Shown piece by piece: positions 20,606 through 29,441 of a DNA stretch of 64,000 bases. Each line of letters begins with the position of its first letter. The first letter of the stretch is position 1. The position numbers were made by a program, and so were the translations under genes. The stretch is from Bryobacteraceae bacterium (lineage in GTDB: Bacteria > Acidobacteriota > Terriglobia > Bryobacterales > Bryobacteraceae), in the NCBI GenBank assembly GCA_026002855.1, contig BPGD01000001.1, positions 1,992,001-2,056,000 of the forward strand. The letters are read 5' to 3'. The notes under the pieces were generated by a model, which saw only the letters and a list, made by a program, of their open reading frames with translations, searched no databases and was not told the DNA's origin.

Positions 20606-20626
20606 ACCTTGCGGGGCTACCTGCGG
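20591..20626. terminator. Inverted repeat spanning two convergent stop codons
   Basis: Arms CCGCAGG (20591-20597) and CCTGCGG (20620-20626) enclose both the stop of the BatA-fusion gene and the stop of the convergent TPR gene. It is GC-rich without a T-run, so terminator function is plausible but weakly supported. Confidence 0.35.
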
Positions 20627-22176
20627 AGAGAGTCGAACTCGAGCTCCTCCCATCCCCAGAAGGGCTGACCGGCGCGGCGCGAGGCCGCGGCCTCACTCAG
20701 GGCGGCCAAGGCTTCGCGAACAGAGGGCCGGGGCGCGGCGCCCCCTGCCTGCGCAGGGAGCCCTCCCACGCCACTGTTGGCGGCTGGCACGGTTTGGCCG
20801 CCTGGGACCTGCGCCAGCGGCGCCATCGCGCTCGGGAAACCCTGGTAAGCGGCGCTCCCGGGCTGAATCAGGTCGGCTCCAGTCGGTAGGCCCGACCCGA
20901 CGTTTGCCAGGGCAGGGCCGGTGGCGGGTGGGGGCGCCCCCAGCTCGCCCAATCCTGGGGGAGCGGGTCCGACCGCAGCTGTTTTGGGCGGCCGATCCAG
21001 CAGCACCGGCGTGCCCGGATCCGGCATGACCGGTTTGGGCGGCAGGACCGGCTGAGGCAGCCAGGGCTGGAGCTCTTCGAGGGCCCGGATGTCGGAGGCG
21101 AGCCGGTCGGCGGAGGCCTCCGGCGAAGCGGCCCAGATTTCGCATGCCTGGCGGTAGCAATTGGCCGCATCCTCGTAGCGGCCCGTTCGGACATAGACGG
21201 CGCCGAGTTTTTCGAGCGCATCGGCAAAGGTTCCATCGCGGGCCGGCCCCAGCTTGCCCACCGCCTGCTGGAGCAGCTCGAGCGCGGGCGCCAGCCGGCC
21301 GATCAGCGTGTAAAGATCCGCCAGCGCCACCAGCAAGAGGCCAAGCTGGGTCGTGTCGCCGCCCACCTGCCGGTCCCGGATGCCAAGAGCTTTTTCCAGA
21401 TAGGAGACCGCGGCCTGGTAGTCGCCCTGCTTCTGGCAGATGCCGCCGAGCTTTTCGTAGTCCTCGGCCAGTTCACCGGAAGTTTCGCCGCAGGCAGAGC
21501 GGTGAACGGAGGCGGCCTGCTCGCCCTCCTGGCGGGCCTCTTCAAATTGCCCCGCGGCCGCCAGACACTCGGCCAGTCCGATGCGGGCGTCGCCTTCCTC
21601 CTTCTGGCCGGAGAACCGCTCGGCGGCGATCCGCACGGCTTCGCGAGCCTGGCGCTCGGCTTCGTCGAACCGCTCCATTTCCCGCAGCAGGGCGGCGGCT
21701 TCCAGACGGCGCTCGACGAGGTCAGCCGGCCGGGGCGATTTTTGAAGCTCTGTGGCGGCAATGCCTTCCAGCAGGTGCCGGAGCGCCTCCTCCCGCCGGC
21801 CTTCGCCGCGGGCCGCCTGCCCCAGCAGGCGGCAGGCCTCGGCGTAGTCGGGACTGGAGCGGGCGCGCGCGTCGGCCAGCAGGCTCTTTGCCCTGGATGC
21901 GGATTCCCGTGCCGCTGCCCACTTCTCCTGCCGGAGCTGGGCCGTCGCCAGTGCAATCAGGATGCGCGGCTGCTGCCGGCGGACGAGCGGGGTGTGGCGG
22001 GGATCCTGAAGGACGCGCGAGAAGATCTCCTCGGCTTCGGCGAACCGTCCCGCGCGCAGCAACTGTTCGGCGTCGCGGCAGACGGGATTCGAATAATCAA
22101 ACCAGTGCGCAGGCGCGTCGCCTCCTGCCAGGCCGAAAACCTGGGCGATTTCGCGAAGACGCTCAAACGGGTTCAT
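20617..22176 (-). CDS. Tetratricopeptide-repeat protein with Pro-rich C-terminus
   Basis: The 519-residue protein has degenerate TPR pairs over roughly residues 45-370, for example AEEIFSRVLQDP, EEGDARIGLAECLAAAGQFEEA, YQAAVSYLEKALGIRDR and LEKLGAVYVRTGRYEDAANCYRQA. The last 140 residues are Pro/Gly/Ala-rich and probably disordered. No signal peptide or enzyme domain is visible. I start it at the ATG at 22176 (MNPFERLREI) because the upstream extension has no family-like sequence. The related theme in the next two genes (another TPR protein and a disordered zinc-ribbon protein) suggests a scaffold or assembly role, but function is unknown. Confidence 0.75.
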   Translation of the reverse strand: MNPFERLREIAQVFGLAGGDAPAHWFDYSNPVCRDAEQLLRAGRFAEAEEIFSRVLQDPRHTPLVRRQQPRILIALATAQLRQEKWAAARESASRAKSLLADARARSSPDYAEACRLLGQAARGEGRREEALRHLLEGIAATELQKSPRPADLVERRLEAAALLREMERFDEAERQAREAVRIAAERFSGQKEEGDARIGLAECLAAAGQFEEARQEGEQAASVHRSACGETSGELAEDYEKLGGICQKQGDYQAAVSYLEKALGIRDRQVGGDTTQLGLLLVALADLYTLIGRLAPALELLQQAVGKLGPARDGTFADALEKLGAVYVRTGRYEDAANCYRQACEIWAASPEASADRLASDIRALEELQPWLPQPVLPPKPVMPDPGTPVLLDRPPKTAAVGPAPPGLGELGAPPPATGPALANVGSGLPTGADLIQPGSAAYQGFPSAMAPLAQVPGGQTVPAANSGVGGLPAQAGGAAPRPSVREALAALSEAAASRRAGQPFWGWEELEFDSLRR

Positions 22177-22333
22177 GAGGCCTGCTCTACCATCGGCAGG
22201 CGCGGACTGCGGCATTATGGCGGCGGCGCGCCAGCGGGGTGCCGATACGGGCAGACATGGCGAACTGCCGCCGGGGCATCAAGGTTTTCCCTGAGCCTGC
22301 CGATAGGAGGACTGAGAGGTCGCCGGCAATCGC

Positions 22334-23620
22334 ATGCAAACCTGCGCCTACTGTGGCAGGAAGCTGCCGCTGCTGCACCGCGTGACCGGAGGCAAAAGGT
22401 TCTGCTCGGCCGAACACGCGCGGCTGTTTCACGACAATCTCCGCTCAGCCCTTTTGGACCAGTCCGGTGTTCCGGAAGGCGAGGAACGAGCACCGCAGGA
22501 GAGCTCCACGACTCCAGCCGCGCCCCGGCCCGAAGAGGATTTCAGCGCCAACCTCGGGCTTCTGGTGGGGAAGAGCGACCCGGAGCCCGCGGCAGCTCTT
22601 CCGGCGGAAGACGCCGGCGCGCCCCTGGGCGGGCAGGACCCGTTCGCCGCTTTGCGCGAAGAACTGTTTCGGCAGACGATGAACCTGAGCCTGGACGCCG
22701 CGGCCGAGGCGGATGATCGGGCGCCTGCGGAGGACGAATGCCCGCCCTCGGCTACGGGCGCAACGTTTGAGGCGGCCGCTGAGGGCGATCCGCCGGACAT
22801 CTTTCTGCCTCCCGCGGCACCTCTTGTGGGTACGCCCCCGCCGGCCCCGTGCGCGCCTCAACCCCTGATGCTGCACCTGATGCCGGCGCGCGCGCCGCGC
22901 CGCCGCATTATTGTCCCTACCCACCGGCCGCAAAAAGAAATGCCCCGGATGCCCTGGGGCAGCATTCTCCCAATACAGCCGCAGGCAGTGCGGCCGTCTC
23001 TGCCGGGGAGCGGCCCCGTTGCGTTCGTTCCTTCGTCCGTGGGCTGGAGCGCAGGCTTACCGCCCTTGAAGTTCCCTGGGGTACCGGAGCCGGCTCCGGA
23101 GATGTGGGCGGAAGCGCCGGCGGGTCTTCAGCCGCCCGTGGAGTGGCTGAGCGGCCCGTTGTGTCCTTCCGGCCAGGCGGCGGAGAACAGGATCTGCCCG
23201 GCTCCCGTGCCCTGGATCCCTTCGCTCCCAACTTTGCCTTCCCTGCCGCAGTGCCTGAGGAGAAATCCCGGGCCAGCCGCCGCCGGGGCTGGCCGGTGGA
23301 GCCCAGCGGCGGCAGCACTTCCACCTGCGCGGAGGGCAACGGTGGATCCGGCCGAGTGGCTGATGAACGGCAACATCCAACCGTTCCGCATGCACCGGCT
23401 ACCGCTGCGGGCCTGGAGATTGCCGGCTGCCACTTCGGCCCTTTCGCCTCCGGCGGCGCGCTGGCGGCCTTTGCCCCGGCAGCCGCTGGCCGAATGTCTG
23501 TACATCCCCCGCGCGGCGGTGATGCCGGTGAGGCCGTCCTACTATCTTGGGCCGCCGCCCGCGACCGGGAATCTAAGTCCCGAAAGAACCGTGCAGCCGC
23601 CGGCGCGGCTGCCGGCGTGA
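22334..23620 (+). CDS. Zinc-ribbon protein with long disordered proline-rich region
   Basis: The 428-residue protein has one recognisable element, an N-terminal treble-clef-like metal site: CAYCGRKL followed by CSAEHARLFH (ligands CxxC ... C-x3-H). The remaining 380 residues are low in order, rich in Pro, Ala and Gly, with many PPAAP-type runs. No membrane segment is visible. A real coding region is supported by the Cys/His site, codon-position GC bias and the tight fit with the next gene 19 bases downstream. I know no named family for the full length. Confidence 0.6.
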   Translation: MQTCAYCGRKLPLLHRVTGGKRFCSAEHARLFHDNLRSALLDQSGVPEGEERAPQESSTTPAAPRPEEDFSANLGLLVGKSDPEPAAALPAEDAGAPLGGQDPFAALREELFRQTMNLSLDAAAEADDRAPAEDECPPSATGATFEAAAEGDPPDIFLPPAAPLVGTPPPAPCAPQPLMLHLMPARAPRRRIIVPTHRPQKEMPRMPWGSILPIQPQAVRPSLPGSGPVAFVPSSVGWSAGLPPLKFPGVPEPAPEMWAEAPAGLQPPVEWLSGPLCPSGQAAENRICPAPVPWIPSLPTLPSLPQCLRRNPGPAAAGAGRWSPAAAALPPARRATVDPAEWLMNGNIQPFRMHRLPLRAWRLPAATSALSPPAARWRPLPRQPLAECLYIPRAAVMPVRPSYYLGPPPATGNLSPERTVQPPARLPA

Positions 23621-23639
23621 CAGGAGTGGAAAGAGACTG

Positions 23640-25046
23640 ATGCTCACGCTGCCTGCCGATCCCTGGCTGTGGATTCTCGATGAAAAACTGGTGCGGGCGC
23701 TGCTGGCGGCCGCTCCGGCGCACGCGGGCCTTCAGGCCCGGGCCGCGGCGCATCCGGCCCTGGCCGCGGCAATGCGCCATTGGGTGCAGGGCGAGGGCGC
23801 GGCAGCGCTGGCCGCGCTCGAGCCGGCGCTGGCCGCGCGGGACCCGGATGCGCTGCTCGTAGGCGCGCAGGTCTGCTTTGAAACGGGCGACCTCGGCCGC
23901 GCGGCCACGCTGTATCACGAGCTGGCCGAGAGCGTGCCGGACCACCCTTACGCCTGTTTCAACGAGGGGCTCTGCCTGGCGCGGCTGGGCCGCTGGGAAG
24001 AGGCGGCGGGCTCGCTTCAGAGGGCGGTGGTGCTGACCCCATCCCATGCCGAGGCCTGGCACCTGCTGGGCATCTCCCTGTTGCAGTTGCGCCGTCCGGC
24101 CGAGGCGGCCTCGTCGTTCGCGCAATGCCTGAATCTCCGTCCGGGCTATGTGCCGGCTCTCTGCGGACAGGCGGCGGCGCTTCAGATGCAGGGCAAGGCG
24201 GCCGAGGCCCTGGCGTTGTATCTGCCGCTGATTGAGTCCTCGCCGAACCGCGAGGAGCTGCTGGTGAACGCGCTCCAGGCGGCCCTGGACGCCCGCGACT
24301 GGGCCAGCGTGCGCCGGCTGGCGACGCGCGTGGCCGCAGTGTCGCCCGGTTCGCTCCTGGCCAGGGAAGCAGCGGCGCAGGCAGACCTGGCCGAGGAGAA
24401 GTACGAAGCAGCGCTTGAGACCTTCCGCGGGCTGGCCGCCGCCGCGCCGGCGTTCGTCGAGCACTGGTACCACATCGGGCTCTGCCTGTACAGGCTGGGC
24501 CGCTGGCAGGAGGCCGTCGAGGCGTTGCAATCGGCGCTTCAGGTGGACCCGCGCCACGCCGACGTGCGGCTCGCCCTGGCCGATGCGCTGGCAGCGACGG
24601 GCGCCTGGGCGGCGGCACGCGCCGCGCTCGCGCCGCTCGTCCAGGGGACGGAACCCTGCGCCGGGGCCTGGCTCCGGCTTGGGCTGATCCACGCCGCCGA
24701 GGGCCGCACGGGCGAGGCCCGCGAGGCGCTCGATCACGCCCTGGCGGCGGGCGCTGACGCGCAGGACCCGCTGCTTGGGCAGCTTCGCGCCGCCCTGGCC
24801 GTCCGGCTGCACGAGTCGGGCCACTACCTGGCTGCGCTGGACCTGTATGCGCTCGCGCTCGCCGTCCGCTCGAACGACGCGCCGCTGCGGCTGAGCTACG
24901 GCAACGCGCTCGCTTCAGCGGGCCGGCTGGAGGAAGCGCAGCAGGCCTGGCAGGAGGCGATTGCGGCCCAGCCGGCCCTGGGCGCCGCGCTCGTGGAAGC
25001 GCTGGAGCCGCGCCCCGTGCGGAGCCAACCCCCGGCCGCCGGCTAG
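23640..25046 (+). CDS. Tetratricopeptide-repeat protein
   Basis: The 468-residue protein consists almost entirely of TPR-like helical pairs, such as ACFNEGLCLARLGRWEEAAG, AWHLLGISLLQLRRPAEAAS, YHIGLCLYRLGRWQEAVEAL and LSYGNALASAGRLEEAQQAW. There is no signal peptide. It starts at the ATG at 23640 after GGAG and probably shares a transcript with the zinc-ribbon gene. It should act as a protein-interaction scaffold; the partner is unknown. Confidence 0.78.
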   Translation: MLTLPADPWLWILDEKLVRALLAAAPAHAGLQARAAAHPALAAAMRHWVQGEGAAALAALEPALAARDPDALLVGAQVCFETGDLGRAATLYHELAESVPDHPYACFNEGLCLARLGRWEEAAGSLQRAVVLTPSHAEAWHLLGISLLQLRRPAEAASSFAQCLNLRPGYVPALCGQAAALQMQGKAAEALALYLPLIESSPNREELLVNALQAALDARDWASVRRLATRVAAVSPGSLLAREAAAQADLAEEKYEAALETFRGLAAAAPAFVEHWYHIGLCLYRLGRWQEAVEALQSALQVDPRHADVRLALADALAATGAWAAARAALAPLVQGTEPCAGAWLRLGLIHAAEGRTGEAREALDHALAAGADAQDPLLGQLRAALAVRLHESGHYLAALDLYALALAVRSNDAPLRLSYGNALASAGRLEEAQQAWQEAIAAQPALGAALVEALEPRPVRSQPPAAG

Positions 25047-25058
25047 GTTCAGCCGGCG
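25037..25058. terminator. Perfect hairpin shared by two convergent genes
   Basis: Arms CGCCGGCT (25037-25044) and AGCCGGCG (25051-25058) with a 6-base loop contain the TAG stop of the TPR gene and the TGA stop of the convergent methyltransferase gene. The stem could end transcription on both strands, though no T-tract follows on either side. Confidence 0.45.
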
Positions 25059-26251
25059 CGGTGCAGGCGGACGACGCTTTCAATGTGGTACGTCTGCGGA
25101 AACAGGTCGACGAGGACCATCGAGCCGATGGCGTAGCCGCCCGCGGCCAGCGCCGCCACGTCGCGGGCCATCGTCGCCGGATCGCAACTGACCAGGTGAA
25201 TCCGCCGCGGGCGCAGCCGCAGCAGGTGCTTCACCACCCGCTTGCCCAGGCCGGCGCGCGGCGGATCGGCCAGAACAAAATCCGGCGTTTCTGTTACGGT
25301 CTCCAGGTACTGTTCGGCCTGCATGCGGCGCGCCTCGGCGCGCACCCCCGCCTCGAGAATATTGAACTCGAGGTCCCGCGCGGCGCTGCCGTCGCTTTCG
25401 ACGCCCACGGCCCGGCCCAGCCGCCGCGCCAGCGGGACCGTAAACAGTCCAACGCCCGCATACAGATCCAGCCCCGCCTCTCCCTCCGCTCCTTCGAGCG
25501 CCGCCTCCACCAGCGGCTCCAGCAGAAAACGGTTCACCTGGAAGAAGGATCGGTGGCTGACCCGGAACCTCTCGCCACAGGTCTCGTAGAAGAGCTCGCC
25601 GTCGGCGGCGCCGGGGATCCGCTCGGCCAGCCAGACGAAGAAACTCCGCGCCACGCCCCGCGCCGCGTCCGTGTCCAGCACGTTCACCATCGTCCGCTCG
25701 CCGTTGGTGAACAGCTCGATCTGGCGCAGGAAGCGCGGGAAGCGGCGGTCGCGGCGGGCGGCCCGCAGCTCCTTCAGCGCGGCGTTGACCGCCGGGGCCG
25801 AGATGGGGCACTCGCTGACGTCCACCACCCGGTCCGAGCCCGCCATTTTGTAGCCGAGCCGGTGGCGGCCGAAATGGAACTGGCTGCGGTTGCGGTAGCC
25901 CCACGGCTCGCCGGATATCACGCCGATCTGCTCCGGCGGCTTCAGCTTGCCGACCCGCTCGAGCACCTCGCGCAGGATGGCCTGCTTCCATTCGAGCTGA
26001 AACTCATACGGCGCCATCTGGTAATGGCAGCCGCCGCACTGGCCGAAGTACGGGCATCGCGGCTCGATCCGCGCCGGGCTCTTTTCGAGAATTTCCACCG
26101 GGCGCGCCTCGGTCATGCCGGCGCGCCGCCGCACCGGCTCCGCACGCACCCGCTCGCCGGGCAGGACGAAGGGGACCAGCACCACTCCGTTTTCTGTGCG
26201 CGCCAGTCCCGCGCCGCCATAAACCAGCTTCTCGATTTTTACTTCGTCCAT
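25049..26251 (-). CDS. TrmA/RlmD-family m5U RNA methyltransferase
   Basis: The 400-residue enzyme has an N-terminal TRAM domain (VKIEKLVYGGAGLARTENGVVLVPFVLPGE). A Cys cluster that would hold a [4Fe-4S] centre follows (CPYFGQCGGCHYQ plus ECPIS further on). The SAM-binding domain contains GLDLYAGVGLFTVPLA, DPPRAGL and VSCDPATMARD, which carries the catalytic Cys. It should methylate uridine C5 in rRNA or tRNA using S-adenosylmethionine; RlmD versus RlmC/TrmA is not decided. An AAAGGA ribosome-binding site precedes the ATG. It is divergent from trpS with 44 bases between the starts. Confidence 0.88.
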   Translation of the reverse strand: MDEVKIEKLVYGGAGLARTENGVVLVPFVLPGERVRAEPVRRRAGMTEARPVEILEKSPARIEPRCPYFGQCGGCHYQMAPYEFQLEWKQAILREVLERVGKLKPPEQIGVISGEPWGYRNRSQFHFGRHRLGYKMAGSDRVVDVSECPISAPAVNAALKELRAARRDRRFPRFLRQIELFTNGERTMVNVLDTDAARGVARSFFVWLAERIPGAADGELFYETCGERFRVSHRSFFQVNRFLLEPLVEAALEGAEGEAGLDLYAGVGLFTVPLARRLGRAVGVESDGSAARDLEFNILEAGVRAEARRMQAEQYLETVTETPDFVLADPPRAGLGKRVVKHLLRLRPRRIHLVSCDPATMARDVAALAAGGYAIGSMVLVDLFPQTYHIESVVRLHRAG

Positions 26252-26295
26252 GCCCGTCCTTTACGATAAAAGAAGCCCTTCGCTATTACTTCAGC

Positions 26296-27282
26296 ATGAA
26301 ACCGAGAGTTCTGTCCGGCATCCAGCCTACCGGAAATCTGCACATTGGCAATTATCTGGGCGCGCTGAAGAACTGGGTGCGGCTCCAGCACGACTATGAG
26401 TGCGTCTTCTGCATCGTCGACCTGCACGCCATCACCGTCTGGCAGGAGCCGGCCGAGCTGCGCGCCAAGATCGACCAGACGGCGGCGCTTTTCCTGGCCG
26501 CGGGCATCGACCCGGCGGTGTCGTCCATCGTCGTGCAGTCCACCGTGCCCGCCCACGCCGAACTGTGCTGGCTGCTGACGTGCGTCACGCCGCTCGGGTG
26601 GCTGGAAAGGATGACGCAGTTCAAGGACAAGGCGGCAAAGCAGGAGTCCGTCGGCGACGGCCTGTTGCAGTATCCGGTGCTGATGGCGGCCGACATTCTG
26701 CTCTATCAGGCCAACGTGGTCCCGGTGGGCGAGGACCAGACGCAGCATCTCGAGCTGACGCGCGACATCGCGCAGCGCTTCAATTCGCTCTATGGCGAGA
26801 CATTCGTGATGCCGGAGACGAAGCTGCCCGCCGTGGGGGCGCGCATCATGGGCCTGGACGACCCGACAAAGAAGATGAGCAAGTCGGAAACCGGCGCCTA
26901 CCACGCCGTCGGGCTGCTGGATCCGCCCGAGCTGATCCGCCGCAAGATCATGCGCGCCACCACGGACTCGCTGCCGGGCGTTGATTTCGACAACCTCGGT
27001 CCCGGCGTCCAGAACCTGCTCACCATCTTCCAGGCCTTCACCGGATGGAGCGATGAACAGGTGCGCTCGCACTTCGCCGGCATGCGTTATGGCGAGCTGA
27101 AAAAGACGGTCGCCGAGGCCGTGGTCGCCGGGCTCGAGCCCATCCAGCAGCGCTACCGCCAGATCACCGCCGAGCCCGGATATCTGAAGCGGGTGCTGCG
27201 GGAATCGGCCGAACGCGTGGCGCCCATCGCCAACTCGACCGTCCGGCTGGTCAAGGAGCGCATGGGCATCTACACGGACTGA
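26296..27282 (+). CDS. trpS: Tryptophanyl-tRNA synthetase
   Basis: The 328-residue class I synthetase has the HIGH-like GNLHIGNYLGA, the substrate-binding GEDQTQHLELTRDIA, and the KMSKS loop as KKMSKS. It charges tRNA-Trp with tryptophan using ATP. Length and the VLSGIQPTG start are typical of bacterial TrpRS. TATTACT lies 5-6 bases before the ATG, so this may be another leaderless start. The MFS gene begins 6 bases after its stop, so the two are probably co-transcribed. Confidence 0.96.
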   Translation: MKPRVLSGIQPTGNLHIGNYLGALKNWVRLQHDYECVFCIVDLHAITVWQEPAELRAKIDQTAALFLAAGIDPAVSSIVVQSTVPAHAELCWLLTCVTPLGWLERMTQFKDKAAKQESVGDGLLQYPVLMAADILLYQANVVPVGEDQTQHLELTRDIAQRFNSLYGETFVMPETKLPAVGARIMGLDDPTKKMSKSETGAYHAVGLLDPPELIRRKIMRATTDSLPGVDFDNLGPGVQNLLTIFQAFTGWSDEQVRSHFAGMRYGELKKTVAEAVVAGLEPIQQRYRQITAEPGYLKRVLRESAERVAPIANSTVRLVKERMGIYTD

Positions 27283-27288
27283 CCGCGC

Positions 27289-28584
27289 ATGGAAGCCGCG
27301 GACGCGCCTTCGTTCTCCTTCGCCGCCTATCTGCGGCTGCTGGCCGACAACCGCGACTTCCGCCTGCTGTGGATCGCGCAGGTGGTGAGCGAGCTGGGCG
27401 ACTGGCTCTACGCGGTGGCCATCTATTCGCTGCTGCTGCAACTCACCGGCCGGGCCGAAAGCGTCGGCATCGCGGTGGTGCTGCAACTGCTGCCGCAGGT
27501 GCTGGTGGCGCCCACGGCCGGCGTGCTGAACGACCGGCTCAGGCGCCGCGCCATCATGATCTCGGCCGACATCGCGCGCATCTTCATCGTGCTCGGCATG
27601 ATGATGGTGACTTCGGCCGGGCAGGTCTGGATCGTCTGGGTGCTGCTGTTTCTGGAAACGGTGATGTGGGCGCTGTTCGAGCCCGGCCGCACGGCGCTGA
27701 TCCCGAACATCGTCACTTCGAAGGATCAGCTTCTGGTGGCCAATGCGTTGTCGTCGTCCACCTGGGCCATCAATCTGGCCCTGGGCAGCGGGCTGGGCGG
27801 CCTGCTGCTGTGGAAGTTCGGCCGCACCGCGGTCTTCCTGCTCAATGCGGTTTCGTTTCTGGTCTCGGCCCTGCTGCTATCGGCGATGCGCGTGCGCGAA
27901 ACCCACGCCGACAGCCAGCCGCCCTTCCGCCTCGCCGACCTGTTCGACTTCCGGCCCATGTGGGAAGGCATTCAGTATGTGCGCGGCCACGCGGGACGGC
28001 TGTCGACGCTCCTCGTCAAGGCGGGCATGGGCCTCACCGGCGCGCACTGGGTGCTGCTGCCGGTCTTCGGCGAGCGCGTGTTCCCCATCGAAGGCAGCGG
28101 CGCGCTGAGCATGAGCCTGCTGTTCAGCGCGCGCGGCGTGGGCGCCTTCATCGGCTCCTTCGCCTCCGGCTACTGGGCGAGGAACGACGAGCGGAAGATG
28201 CGCACCGGCATTCAGCTCGCCTTTCTGATGACCGCTGCGGCCTACGCCGCGCTGGGCTTTGCGCCGACACTCTGGCTTGCCTGCGTCTGCGTTGCCATCG
28301 GGCACGCCGGCGGCTCCATGGCATGGGTCTTTTCCACCACGCTGCTGCACCGCATCACCGACGACGAGTTCCGCGGGCGTGTCTTTTCAGCGGATTTTGC
28401 CGGCCTCTTTCTGGTGATGAGCGCGGTGAGCTACGCGGCCGGCGAACTCGTCGATCTCGGCGTCCCCGTGCGCACGCTCGCCGTCTGCTCCGGGCTGCTG
28501 GGGCTTGTGCCGGCGCTTGTGTGGAGTCTCGCCGAGCGGCGGGGCATCGGTCAGCCCGCCGCGGCTCAGCGCAGCGGGGACTGA
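27289..28584 (+). CDS. MFS transporter (MFS_3/EntS-like exporter)
   Basis: The 431-residue integral membrane protein has about 12 hydrophobic segments. An N-terminal NRDFRLLWIAQVVSELGDWLY block and VLNDRLRRRAIMI in the first cytoplasmic loop match the MFS_3 group, which exports siderophores and drugs. The substrate is unknown. It follows trpS at 6 bases. Its last 19 bases overlap the 3' end of the convergent gene. Confidence 0.85.
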   Translation: MEAADAPSFSFAAYLRLLADNRDFRLLWIAQVVSELGDWLYAVAIYSLLLQLTGRAESVGIAVVLQLLPQVLVAPTAGVLNDRLRRRAIMISADIARIFIVLGMMMVTSAGQVWIVWVLLFLETVMWALFEPGRTALIPNIVTSKDQLLVANALSSSTWAINLALGSGLGGLLLWKFGRTAVFLLNAVSFLVSALLLSAMRVRETHADSQPPFRLADLFDFRPMWEGIQYVRGHAGRLSTLLVKAGMGLTGAHWVLLPVFGERVFPIEGSGALSMSLLFSARGVGAFIGSFASGYWARNDERKMRTGIQLAFLMTAAAYAALGFAPTLWLACVCVAIGHAGGSMAWVFSTTLLHRITDDEFRGRVFSADFAGLFLVMSAVSYAAGELVDLGVPVRTLAVCSGLLGLVPALVWSLAERRGIGQPAAAQRSGD

Positions 28585-29357
28585 TTGCGGAAATACTGCC
28601 GGTCCCATTCCTCGATGGCCGCCGGGTTGTAACAGGCGGGGCAATCAGCGGGACTCACGCCGGTGACCTCGGCGACCCGGCGAATCAGTTGCGCGGGTGA
28701 AGCCTCCTTCAGCTTCCGCAACAGCGTCTCATCGAACAGTTGTGGGTCGGGGTCGCCGGGGCGGAACCAGAGGACCCGCTGTTCGGCCAGCCACCGCCAG
28801 CGGCCGTCCACCCAGTTTTCGTGACGCGAGGCGAGGGTGAGGCAGCCGTAAGCCGGCGCGTCCCACCGCATGGTCCGCGTCCTGTGCGGAATTTCGTACA
28901 ACGCTCCGCGCACTTCCACACCGGCCACCGCCCCGCTGCCCAGATCAGCCTCATGCGGCGCCCGGCATGCGGTCTCCTCCGCGGAGGCGTCCGCCACTCG
29001 CACGGATATGAACTGCGTCATTCGCAGCGAGAGTCTTTCGATGGCCAGCGTCGCACGGCCATCCGGGCGGATGATGCGGCGCAGCGGGCCGAGGTAGGAC
29101 TGCCCGGGGAGAACGCCGATCCAGACCTCTGCCCCATCGCGGCGAACTGCCACCGTCCGCTGCTCGGTGACGTGGCGGCGTCCGTCGCTGCCCGGCGCCA
29201 CCGTGACGAGCAACAGGGTGTACGGTCTGCCCCGGGTCAGCGTGTACGGCTGCGCCGGGAAAGCCCGTCTGAGCGCCTGGCGGCGGAGCCACAGCACGCC
29301 TCCGGCAACGATGAGAACCATTCCCGCAGCCACGGCCAGCCGCCGTCTGGAAGGCAT
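28566..29357 (-). CDS. Membrane-anchored protein of unknown function
   Basis: The 263-residue protein has a single N-terminal membrane segment (residues 8-24) preceded by basic residues (MPSRRR), so the rest lies outside the cytoplasmic membrane. The middle is beta-rich, with YTLLLVTVAPGSDGRRHVTEQRTVAVRRDG and APAYGCLTLASRHENW. Two Cys pairs are visible (CRAP, and CPAC near the C-terminus); CPAC resembles a metal or disulfide site. I do not recognise a family. The start fits the TACGCT-N6-ATG pattern. Confidence 0.6.
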   Translation of the reverse strand: MPSRRRLAVAAGMVLIVAGGVLWLRRQALRRAFPAQPYTLTRGRPYTLLLVTVAPGSDGRRHVTEQRTVAVRRDGAEVWIGVLPGQSYLGPLRRIIRPDGRATLAIERLSLRMTQFISVRVADASAEETACRAPHEADLGSGAVAGVEVRGALYEIPHRTRTMRWDAPAYGCLTLASRHENWVDGRWRWLAEQRVLWFRPGDPDPQLFDETLLRKLKEASPAQLIRRVAEVTGVSPADCPACYNPAAIEEWDRQYFRNQSPLR

Positions 29358-29363
29358 GTCGTC

Positions 29364-29369
29364 AGCGTA
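29364..29369 (-). promoter_or_regulatory. -10-like TACGCT placed for leaderless transcription
   Basis: On the minus strand TACGCT is followed by GACGAC and the ATG at 29357, with no Shine-Dalgarno sequence. Confidence 0.45.
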
Positions 29370-29441
29370 CCCACCCGGCGGGCGGGGCGCAATCCGGGCC
29401 GGCTCCGTCGGGCGCAGGCGCCGTGGCGGTTTGCGGCGCGC

